DNA of 8,214 nucleotides from an uncultured Porphyromonadaceae bacterium. Lineage in GTDB: Bacteria > Bacteroidota > Bacteroidia > Bacteroidales > Muribaculaceae. Positions within the stretch are counted from its first letter, which is position 1. Each line of letters starts with the position of its first letter. Positions 1-6,343 of this stretch are shown one piece after another. The stretch lies in NCBI GenBank assembly GCA_947178685.1, contig CAMWZE010000056.1, positions 1 through 8,214 on the forward strand, written 5' to 3'. Made by a program: the position numbers and the translations under genes. Below the pieces are notes generated by a model. The model saw only the letters and a list, made by a program, of their open reading frames with translations, did not search any database and had not been told where the DNA came from.

Positions 1-1
1 C

Positions 2-70
2 TGTCATAGGTATAGAAAGTATCGTGAAGCCTGTCACGACTCTCCTACCGTACAAAACCAGAAATCATGA
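2..70 (+). CDS. C-terminal end of an upstream gene, probably an ECF sigma factor (partial)
   Basis: A reading frame enters from the left edge and ends in TGA at 68-70, giving a basic 22-residue tail that begins CHRYRKYREACHDS. Its stop overlaps the ATG of the next gene in an ATGA arrangement, the classic sign of a translationally coupled gene pair. The downstream protein looks like a membrane anti-sigma factor, and in Bacteroidota the gene directly before such a protein is usually its ECF sigma factor. A basic tail would fit the end of a sigma region 4 helix. The visible part is too short to identify a family, so the sigma assignment rests on context. A second frame is also open here, but it has no such junction with the next gene. 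Confidence 0.45.
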   Translation, partial: CHRYRKYREACHDSPTVQNQKS

Positions 71-558
71 CAGACAAATTCAAGGAATCACTCAGATTCG
101 TGGTGAAATTTTACCGTCCTGACTCTTTCAGACCGGACCCCGATCTTTTCCATATACCGGCTATCAAAAGGCCCTGGTGGCGGCGCACATCAGTGGCCGC
201 TGCGGTTGCAGCCGGTGTGCTGGCGGCTTCAGCATTCGTATATATCGAACTGGCCCAACATCGTTCAGCTGCCGTGGAGCCGGCTCCTCAAGAATCAATC
301 ATAGTGCCCGAGCCTCAGCCGGTGGTAGCCGAAGAGGCCAAGTCACGTCGTATCGAATTCAAAGACACACCCTTGCCTAAGGTGGCCGAAGCTATCGCAG
401 AGACCTACGATGTGGAAATCACAGGCATCAGACCCGGCGACAACACCCGTCTCACATTAAGTTATGAGGGTACGGCCGAGGATCTCGTAGCCACAATCAA
501 CGAGCTGTTAGGCACCCGACTCAGAATTGTAGACCATAAGGATAAGGAGCCTGAGTGA
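67..558 (+). CDS. Short single-pass anti-sigma-like protein with DUF4974/STN-like periplasmic domain
   Basis: This 163-residue protein probably holds an ECF sigma factor at the inner membrane and receives a periplasmic signal from the neighbouring TonB receptor. Seen: a cytoplasmic N-terminus (1-40) ending in the basic stretch KRPWWRR, one hydrophobic segment at about 42-60, a Pro/Glu/Ala-rich linker (68-91), and a C-terminal domain (95-155) starting IEFKDTPLPKVAEAI. That domain has the beta-alpha-beta pattern of DUF4974, which closes Bacteroidota FecR-type anti-sigma factors. The positive residues before the membrane segment predict an N-in topology. Bacteroidota FecR proteins are usually about 300 residues or more; here the FecR middle domain is absent. 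The ATG at 67 is the first start after in-frame stops at 7-9 and 13-15, and it overlaps the previous stop. The TGA overlaps the next ATG by one base. The anti-sigma role is inferred from architecture and order. Confidence 0.7.
   Translation: MTDKFKESLRFVVKFYRPDSFRPDPDLFHIPAIKRPWWRRTSVAAAVAAGVLAASAFVYIELAQHRSAAVEPAPQESIIVPEPQPVVAEEAKSRRIEFKDTPLPKVAEAIAETYDVEITGIRPGDNTRLTLSYEGTAEDLVATINELLGTRLRIVDHKDKEPE
544..549 (+). promoter_or_regulatory. Ribosome binding site deciding the receptor start
   Basis: AAGGAG lies inside the end of the anti-sigma gene, 8 nt before the ATG at 558 and 5 nt before an in-frame GTG at 555. It is the only clear Shine-Dalgarno match at a gene start in this window. The spacing and the TGATG stop/start overlap favour ATG 558 over GTG 555. 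Confidence 0.6.
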
Positions 559-2987
559 TGAGAAGAATAGCCTTAATGTTGCTGACTCTGTTGATGCTTG
601 CTCCGGCTTCTCTGATTCATGGACAGAAGATAACTCTCTATGCGGCCAACCGTCCCGCTGAGAGAATATTCACTGAGATAATGCGTCAGAGCGGGATGAA
701 TTTCATCTACACCTCGGATATTCTCAAGGGTCTTACCTTCACGGTGGATGTAAAGGATACACCCCTGGAGAAGGTGCTGGAAGAGATCTTCTCCAACACC
801 GACATAGACTTCCGTATAAAGGGACGGAACGTAACTCTATTCCGGCGGTCTAAGACCAACCCGAAACACAACCCCATTACGGTTACGGTCAAAACCGACA
901 CTGTCCATTCACTGCCGGGTGTGGAGATTAACAGTTCCCGCAACTATACCCTTACTATGGAGAGCCCGGAGGTGGGTGCCCTCAACCTCAACCGGAGCGT
1001 CATCGCCTCAACCCCGGTGGTGTTCGGCGAGAGCGATGTCATAAAGACCCTGCAACTCGAACCGGGAGTATCGGCCGGTGTCGAGGGTCTGGCCGGAATG
1101 TATGTCCATGGGGGAAATGCCGATGAAAACCTTTATATGCTCGACAATGTGCCTCTATATCAGGTGAACCACTTCGGCGGACTTTTCTCTGCCTTCAACA
1201 CTGAGGCTATCCATAACGTCGACTTCTACAAATCCACCTTCCCGGCTCGTTTTGACGGCCGTCTCTCCTCATATATGAACGTGCAGACCAAGGAGGGTGG
1301 CACTGACGGACATCACGGCTCTTTCCGACTCGGACTCACCTCCGGTGCATTCAACATCGACGGTCCTCTCCGAGGTGATCACACCACCTATTCCATCGCC
1401 GTCAGAAGATCATGGTACGACCTGTTTCTTCTCCCTGCCGTGGCAATCTACAATAAGGTAAACCACGAGTCAAACCTCTCTCTCGGATATGCTTTTACAG
1501 ATATAAATGCCCGTATCGACCATAAATTCTCTCGCCGTAGTAAAGCTCATGTAGGATTCTATTTCGGTGATGATTACCTCAAGTTGGGTGAGGAGGATAA
1601 ACCCAATAAGAACTATAACGAACTCGATGGCTACAAAAACAGCCTGCGGTGGGGCAATCTCTTGGCCTCAGCCGGATGGGACTATTCTCTATCGCATTCC
1701 TTGACAGGACACCTCACCGGAGCATTCACACGCTATCGCACAAAGCTATTTCACGAGAGCTATACGAAACTCCGGGAGGAGGGGAAGACCGTGTCGCAGA
1801 ACACCGACCGCATAACATCGCGCAACCACATCAACGACTGGTTGCTGAAGGCTGATTTCGACTGGATTCCGACACATGAACACAACGTGGATTTCGGAAC
1901 ATCTTTTACCTTCCACCATTATCTCCCTTTACGCACCACACGCACTATAAACACCCCGCAAATCTCCGCCGGGGCGCAAGAACAAGAATCATCCTTCAGA
2001 GCCACCGAATTCAATCTCTATGCGAGTGACAACTGGAGCCTGAACGACAATCTCCGGATTAATTACGGTGCTCACTTCTCTCTGTTCCGCATTGACGGGA
2101 AGACTCACACCGGCCTCTCGCCTCGATTATCCGTGCGCTACACCCCGGCCGACGGATGGGCGGTGAAGGCCGGATATGCACGAACGGTGCAATATGTGCA
2201 TCAGATCATGGAGAGCGCCCTGTCTCTTCCCACCGACCAGTGGGTGCCGATAGTGGGTGCTCAGAAACCTCCTGTCAGCGACCAAATATCAATCGGGGCA
2301 TACCGTTCCCTACCCGAAGGCTTCACTTTATCACTCGAAGCCTATTGGAAAAAGATGAACAATCTTCTGGAATATGGCGATGAACATTATCTTCTGCCTC
2401 CCGACTCTTTCCGGGGCGAGAAAATGACCGCCGGATCGGGCCGGGCAAGAGGAATAGACTTCAAGGTGACTAAAGAATTTGGAAAATTTACGGGACACTT
2501 AAGCTATTCCCTCCTATGGGCCGACCGTCGCTTCCCTGACCGCAACGGCGGACGGAGATACCCTGCCACATACGATAACCGCCACAAGATAAACGTGCTC
2601 CTAAACTGGAAGATCAGTCCGAAGTGGGATCTGTCAGCATCGTGGACCGGCATGAGCGGCAACCGTATGACTCTCCCCACACAGATATGGAGCGACCCTA
2701 TGATCATGGGTCCATATGGCTACGATATGTATCTCCCGGCAGAGACCAACAACGTCAGGCTTCCTTTCTACCATCGGTTGGATCTGAATTTCCGACGCAA
2801 CACTCGCCGGGGATTCTGGGACTTCAGCCTTTACAACGCATACTGCAATATGAACACCATAGCGATCGTAACATCCGTCCACAGCTCCTATTTCCATTAT
2901 TCCTATTCCGACAGCCCCTGTCATACCTATAAAAAACTCCGACTTTTACCAATAATACCCTCAGTATCTTACACATGGCTTTTCTAA
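558..2987 (+). CDS. TonB-dependent outer-membrane receptor with N-terminal STN domain
   Basis: This is an 809-residue TonB-dependent transporter that imports an unknown ligand and probably signals its presence. Seen in order: a signal peptide (about 1-22, cleavage likely before QKITL), an STN domain (24-96, with VKDTPLEKVLEEIF), a short linker (97-130), a plug (about 130-245) and a 22-strand-type barrel ending in Phe, the usual outer-membrane assembly signal. The plug carries GESDVIKTLQLEPGV, YVHGGNADENLYMLDNVPLY and FPARFDGRLSS, all typical of the Bacteroidota receptor family that pairs with DUF4249 lipoproteins. The tail LLPIIPSVSYTWLF also fits that family. The carboxypeptidase-regulatory-like domain common between STN and plug is missing. 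The start is taken at ATG 558; GTG 555 would add one residue. Its 3' end overlaps the lipoprotein gene by 13 nt. Substrate class (metal chelate, peptide or glycan) cannot be told from sequence. Confidence 0.9.
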   Translation: MRRIALMLLTLLMLAPASLIHGQKITLYAANRPAERIFTEIMRQSGMNFIYTSDILKGLTFTVDVKDTPLEKVLEEIFSNTDIDFRIKGRNVTLFRRSKTNPKHNPITVTVKTDTVHSLPGVEINSSRNYTLTMESPEVGALNLNRSVIASTPVVFGESDVIKTLQLEPGVSAGVEGLAGMYVHGGNADENLYMLDNVPLYQVNHFGGLFSAFNTEAIHNVDFYKSTFPARFDGRLSSYMNVQTKEGGTDGHHGSFRLGLTSGAFNIDGPLRGDHTTYSIAVRRSWYDLFLLPAVAIYNKVNHESNLSLGYAFTDINARIDHKFSRRSKAHVGFYFGDDYLKLGEEDKPNKNYNELDGYKNSLRWGNLLASAGWDYSLSHSLTGHLTGAFTRYRTKLFHESYTKLREEGKTVSQNTDRITSRNHINDWLLKADFDWIPTHEHNVDFGTSFTFHHYLPLRTTRTINTPQISAGAQEQESSFRATEFNLYASDNWSLNDNLRINYGAHFSLFRIDGKTHTGLSPRLSVRYTPADGWAVKAGYARTVQYVHQIMESALSLPTDQWVPIVGAQKPPVSDQISIGAYRSLPEGFTLSLEAYWKKMNNLLEYGDEHYLLPPDSFRGEKMTAGSGRARGIDFKVTKEFGKFTGHLSYSLLWADRRFPDRNGGRRYPATYDNRHKINVLLNWKISPKWDLSASWTGMSGNRMTLPTQIWSDPMIMGPYGYDMYLPAETNNVRLPFYHRLDLNFRRNTRRGFWDFSLYNAYCNMNTIAIVTSVHSSYFHYSYSDSPCHTYKKLRLLPIIPSVSYTWLF

Positions 2988-4090
2988 AACAACTTATAGT
3001 CCTTATTCTCCCCACGCTATTGCTCGGGGGATGCTACACCGATTACAATTTTGACGACCACTCCGACCCTGTGGTCTGCCTGAACTCCGACATCACTGCC
3101 GGCGACACCATTCGTGTGCAGGTGACACGCACTTGGACTTTGTCGGAAGGTAATCCCTACCTGTCGCAGGAGTTCTATCCTGACATAAAAGATGCCGATG
3201 TGAGTCTATATGTGAATGGAACATTCGTGGAAAAGATGGGGCGTGGATTATATGGCTACGGTCTCACTATGTACGGAACCCCGCTATATGGTTATGTGGC
3301 CGATTATATACCGAAAAGCGGCGATGAAATCTGTATAGTAGCCGACACTCCGCTTTACGGCTCTGCCCGTGGAGAGGTCACGGTTCCTTATCCCGTGGAA
3401 ATAGACAGTGTCAACACCAAAGTGGTAGGTTTCAGTGAGAATATACGTACTCCCGACCAATCCGGTCTCTTCGACAGACAATACTCCATGGTTCTGGACA
3501 TCTATGCCAGCTTCACCGACCCTGCCTCCACAACCGACTATTACAAGCTCGATGCCTCATGGCAGCCGTATATTATCGTGTCTGATTCCGAGCCCTCCGT
3601 ATCCACTCCCGAGGAAAACCACAACTATCCGATCGCACATATAAGCTACGGCACTCAAATTGATTTCAGTGGAGAGCCTCTGCTTACCGAACACGTTTCG
3701 GCCCTTGAGTCTATTTTCAGTGATACATCCGGCTACACGGTTTTCTCCGACCGTCAGATTTCCGGCCGGAGCTATCCCCTCCACATCATGATAAAGAAAC
3801 TGGACGTCTCATTATCGACTCCGCTCGATCAGCCGGCCTACGACGATCTCAACATCAATGTGATACTTTCCCGCGTCTCGCCGAGCTACTACCGACACGT
3901 AATGTCGATGTGGGCGGCCAACGACGGTCTCTCCGGCGGTTTGGGCAACTTCGGACTGAGCGACCCGGTATTTCCCGCCAGCAATGTCTCCACAGGCGCC
4001 GGCGTGATAGCGGCCAAAGCCCCGTACACTTTCCGGATAAACCTCCGCGACATAATCCGGGAACAGCTCTCGGCTGCTCCTGCATATTAA
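2975..4090 (+). CDS. DUF4249-type outer-membrane lipoprotein, partner of the receptor
   Basis: This 371-residue lipoprotein is probably the outer-membrane partner of the preceding receptor. Seen: a hydrophobic signal sequence ending in the lipobox LGGC with Cys20 as the lipidated residue, then a beta-rich domain. The segment PVVCLNSDITAGDTIRVQVTRT at about 32-53, DADVSLYVNG at 73-82 and the YIPKSGDEICI stretch that follows match the layout of DUF4249 proteins, which sit beside this receptor type in many Bacteroidota. An unusual Tyr/Gly-rich stretch occupies residues 91-107. The start at 2975 lies inside the receptor gene (13-nt overlap) with no obvious Shine-Dalgarno, which suggests coupled translation. 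Family length is about 270-400 residues, so the gene looks complete. The family's biochemical function is not established; a ligand-capture or lid role like that of SusD is inference by analogy. Confidence 0.8.
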   Translation: MAFLKQLIVLILPTLLLGGCYTDYNFDDHSDPVVCLNSDITAGDTIRVQVTRTWTLSEGNPYLSQEFYPDIKDADVSLYVNGTFVEKMGRGLYGYGLTMYGTPLYGYVADYIPKSGDEICIVADTPLYGSARGEVTVPYPVEIDSVNTKVVGFSENIRTPDQSGLFDRQYSMVLDIYASFTDPASTTDYYKLDASWQPYIIVSDSEPSVSTPEENHNYPIAHISYGTQIDFSGEPLLTEHVSALESIFSDTSGYTVFSDRQISGRSYPLHIMIKKLDVSLSTPLDQPAYDDLNINVILSRVSPSYYRHVMSMWAANDGLSGGLGNFGLSDPVFPASNVSTGAGVIAAKAPYTFRINLRDIIREQLSAAPAY

Positions 4091-4134
4091 AACATTCATA
4101 CAGTTTAGTTTGACAAGTATTATACACAACCACC

Positions 4135-4175
4135 GGGGGCGGGCGATGTGAATCGGCCGCCCTTCATTATCTTAT
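4135..4175 (+). terminator. Probable intrinsic terminator after the lipoprotein gene
   Basis: GGGCGG (4137-4142) pairs with CCGCCC (4157-4162). After one G-G mismatch the stem continues as CGAT (4144-4147) with ATCG (4152-4155), closed by a GTGA loop, a GNRA-type tetraloop. Two G-T pairs can extend the base at 4135-4136 with 4163-4164. The tract after it (TTCATTATCTTATC) is only moderately T-rich. It sits 46 nt after the lipoprotein stop and before the next promoter, as expected for the end of the cassette transcript. Confidence 0.65.
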
Positions 4176-4211
4176 CACTGAAATCCTGATGCGGATATCG
4201 CCGCAGGAGAT

Positions 4212-4245
4212 AGCAGAGATATGATTATTACAGCAGAGATATGAT
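4212..4245. repeat. Two direct copies of a 14-bp repeat, 20 bp apart
   Basis: AGCAGAGATATGAT occurs perfectly at 4212-4225 and 4232-4245, separated by 6 bp. The 20-bp start-to-start spacing is about two helical turns, so the copies face the same side of the DNA, as expected for a tandem protein-binding site. The second copy overlaps the weak -33 element of a promoter candidate (4240-4270). No known regulator motif is recognised. Confidence 0.75.
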
Positions 4246-4270
4246 CAATAATTGTGCGCAGCTACTTTTG
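4240..4270 (+). promoter_or_regulatory. Weak second promoter candidate upstream of korA
   Basis: TACTTTTG at 4263-4270 is a full match to the Bacteroidota -7 element TAnnTTTG. Exactly 19 nt upstream is TATG (4240-4243), a three-of-four match to the -33 TTTG, lying in the second 14-bp repeat. Transcription from here would begin near 4276 and give korA a leader of about 210 nt. The poor -33 box makes it uncertain, or dependent on an activator. Confidence 0.35.
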
Positions 4271-4393
4271 TATAAAAATAGCATATTGTAGTGCATATAG
4301 AGGTATAAACCCCTATGAATAATCCAAAATCAGAGGGTTTCCCGATTATTTTAAGCCTGAAAAAAGAATTTTGTCAAATTGATTATAATTTTT

Positions 4394-4424
4394 TTTGTCT
4401 ATGATAAAACTTTTACTAATTTTG
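4394..4424 (+). promoter_or_regulatory. Main korAB promoter (Bacteroidota type)
   Basis: TTTG at 4394-4397 is followed after exactly 19 nt by TAATTTTG at 4417-4424. Both boxes and their spacing match the Bacteroidota housekeeping-sigma consensus perfectly. The start of transcription should fall near 4430, leaving a leader of about 55 nt that is rich in A and C and has no Shine-Dalgarno, normal for this phylum. Confidence 0.8.
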
Positions 4425-4485
4425 TGGCACTTATTCATACAGACAGAGTGATCAACCGAAATTCACCCTTAAACCTATAGACATC

Positions 4486-6339
4486 ATGCTACAGTCTACC
4501 AATGTCAAAACTCTCGACAAAGTTGTAGTCCGTTTTTCCGGTGACTCCGGAGATGGTATGCAGCTTGCCGGCAACATCTTCTCAAATGTGTCGGCCGGTG
4601 AAGGAAACCAGATTTCCACTTTCCCGGATTATCCGGCCGAAATCCGCGCCCCGCAAGGCTCTCTCAGCGGCGTGTCGGGCTATCAGGTCAGCGTAGGTAA
4701 AGACGTCCACACTCCCGGCGACCGTGCCGACGTGCTCGTGGCCATGAACCCCGCAGCCCTCAAAACCAATCTCAAATATCTCAAGCCTGACGGCATTATA
4801 ATATGCGACGGTGACTCTTTCACCCCCGCAAACCTCAAGAAGGCACTTTACTCCACCGACGATCCCGTCACCGAACTCGGCATCGATCCGGCCCGCATCA
4901 TGCTCGTGCCAATGACAACTCTTCTCAAGCACACGCTTGCCGACTCCGGAATGGACCAGAAGAGTATCATGAAGTGTAAGAACATGCTCGCCCTCGGCCT
5001 TATCTGCTGGCTCCTCGACCGTCCCGTCGACAAGGTGCTCGCCAAACTCAAAGCCAAATTCGCCAAGAAACCGGCTATCTATGAGGCAAACGAGAAGGTG
5101 ATACGCGCCGGTTGGGACTATGGCCACAACACTCATGCCTCTATGCCTACCTACCGCATCGAGACTGAGGCTGCCCTTCCCGGCACTTACACCGACGTTA
5201 ACGGAAACACCGCAACCGCATGGGGCCTCATCATGGCCTCCGAGAAGAGCGGACGTCCCCTGTTCCTCGGCTCTTACCCCATCACTCCTGCCACCGATAT
5301 TCTCCACGAGCTTGCAAAGCGCAAGGACCTCGGCGTGAAAGCATGCCAGATGGAGGATGAGATCGCCGGTGTCTGCTCTGCTATCGGAGCTTCTTATGCC
5401 GGCCATCTTGCCGTGACAACCACTTCCGGCCCGGGTCTCGCCCTTAAGAGCGAGGGTATCGGCCTGGCTGTAATGGCTGAGCTCCCTCTCGTGGTTATTG
5501 ACGTTCAGCGTGGCGGCCCCTCTACCGGCCTCCCCACCAAGACCGAGCAGACCGACCTCATGCAGGCTCTCTACGGACGCAACGGTGAAAGCCCCCTCTG
5601 CGTGCTTGCCGCCGCAAGCCCCACAGACTGCTTCACTATGGCTTTCGAGGCTGCCCGTATCGCCATCGAGCATATGACACCCGTTGTGCTTCTCACAGAC
5701 GCATTCATCGCCAACGGTTCCTCCGCATTCCGCATCCCGGAGGAGAACGATTTCCCCACAATCAAGCCCAACTTCGTAACAGCTGAGCAACTTGAGAATG
5801 GATGGAAACCATTCGACCGTGACGCCGAGACTTACGCACGCTACTGGGCTGTCCCCGGCACTGAGAAAGGCATGCACCGTGTAGGCGGTCTTGAGAAAGA
5901 TTTCAACACCTCCGTGATCTCAACTGACGGTCCCAACCATGAACGCATGGTCAACGTACGTCGCGAGAAAGTGGCCCGCATCGCCAACGACATCCCTGAG
6001 CTCCAGGTGATGGGCGATCCCGATGCAAAGACTATCCTCGTGGGCTGGGGTGGCACTTACGGCCATATCCTCACAGCCGCCACCGAGCTCAATAAGGCCG
6101 GCACTCCCGTGGCCATGGCTCAGTTCCGCTATATCAATCCCCTTCCCAAGAACGCTCTCGAGACGCTCAAGAAATATGACCGCATCATCGTGGCCGAGCT
6201 CAACACCGGAATGTTTGCCGACTATCTGCAGATGCAGATGCCGGGCAAGGAGATTCTTCGCATCAACAAGATCGAGGGTCAGCCCTTCCTTGTAAAAGAG
6301 ATTGTAGACGGAGTCAATAACCTTATAGCAGAAGCATAA
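4486..6339 (+). CDS. korA: 2-oxoglutarate:ferredoxin oxidoreductase, alpha subunit (gamma-alpha fusion)
   Basis: With KorB, this 617-residue cytoplasmic subunit interconverts 2-oxoglutarate + CoA and succinyl-CoA + CO2 with ferredoxin as electron partner. In anaerobic Bacteroidota it can run toward 2-oxoglutarate for glutamate synthesis. Seen: a gamma domain (about 11-200) with VVRFSGDSGDGMQLAGN, an alpha N-terminal domain (about 240-415) with GSYPITPATD (262-271) and QRGGPSTGLPTKTEQTDL (341-358), and a C-terminal domain (about 512-617) with RYINPLP and VAELN. Fusion of gamma and alpha in one chain is the usual layout of two-subunit 2-oxoacid:ferredoxin oxidoreductases, and about 615 residues is normal. 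Codon use is strongly C-ending (CTC, ATC, GGC), suggesting high expression. The gene follows a perfect promoter and is 4 nt from korB. Specificity for 2-oxoglutarate rather than another 2-oxoacid is inferred from overall resemblance. Confidence 0.92.
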   Translation: MLQSTNVKTLDKVVVRFSGDSGDGMQLAGNIFSNVSAGEGNQISTFPDYPAEIRAPQGSLSGVSGYQVSVGKDVHTPGDRADVLVAMNPAALKTNLKYLKPDGIIICDGDSFTPANLKKALYSTDDPVTELGIDPARIMLVPMTTLLKHTLADSGMDQKSIMKCKNMLALGLICWLLDRPVDKVLAKLKAKFAKKPAIYEANEKVIRAGWDYGHNTHASMPTYRIETEAALPGTYTDVNGNTATAWGLIMASEKSGRPLFLGSYPITPATDILHELAKRKDLGVKACQMEDEIAGVCSAIGASYAGHLAVTTTSGPGLALKSEGIGLAVMAELPLVVIDVQRGGPSTGLPTKTEQTDLMQALYGRNGESPLCVLAAASPTDCFTMAFEAARIAIEHMTPVVLLTDAFIANGSSAFRIPEENDFPTIKPNFVTAEQLENGWKPFDRDAETYARYWAVPGTEKGMHRVGGLEKDFNTSVISTDGPNHERMVNVRREKVARIANDIPELQVMGDPDAKTILVGWGGTYGHILTAATELNKAGTPVAMAQFRYINPLPKNALETLKKYDRIIVAELNTGMFADYLQMQMPGKEILRINKIEGQPFLVKEIVDGVNNLIAEA

Positions 6340-6343
6340 CCTT

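Larger units (their letters stand above)
4176..4393. other. Gene-free AT-rich gap upstream of korA
   Basis: No credible gene was found on either strand in this part of the 395-nt gap. Besides the repeats and promoter candidate listed separately, it holds a small hairpin (GCGG 4191-4194 with CCGC 4201-4204) and an imperfect hairpin (ATAG 4297-4300 with CTAT 4313-4316, then GGT 4302-4304 with ACC 4309-4311, four-base loop). From about 4340 the sequence becomes very A/T-rich up to the korA promoter, which would favour DNA bending or melting. Confidence 0.5.

Noticed and set aside
1..21. Resemblance of the window start (CTGTCATAGGTATAGAAA) to the receptor gene end near 2919
   Set aside because: The match is short, interrupted and lies in coding sequence of different frames; it looks like chance and has no flanking repeat structure.
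555..557. GTG at 555 as the receptor start
   Set aside because: It adds only one residue, is a weaker start codon, and stands closer to the AAGGAG than the ATG at 558, which also forms the TGATG overlap.
4109..4127. TTGACA-like and TATTAT-like boxes after the lipoprotein stop
   Set aside because: The spacing is far too short for a sigma-70 promoter, and Bacteroidota do not use that consensus; the pair is also followed directly by a terminator hairpin.
3812..4133. Minus-strand open frames reaching from the lipoprotein gene into the gap
   Set aside because: They are low-complexity, Arg/Gly-rich shadows of the lipoprotein gene with no start signal or homology that I recognise.
4582..5877. A 431-codon open frame on the minus strand inside korA
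   Set aside because: It lies wholly opposite a clear korA gene, has no recognisable family, and is explained by the C-ending codon bias of korA, which removes stop codons from the opposite strand.
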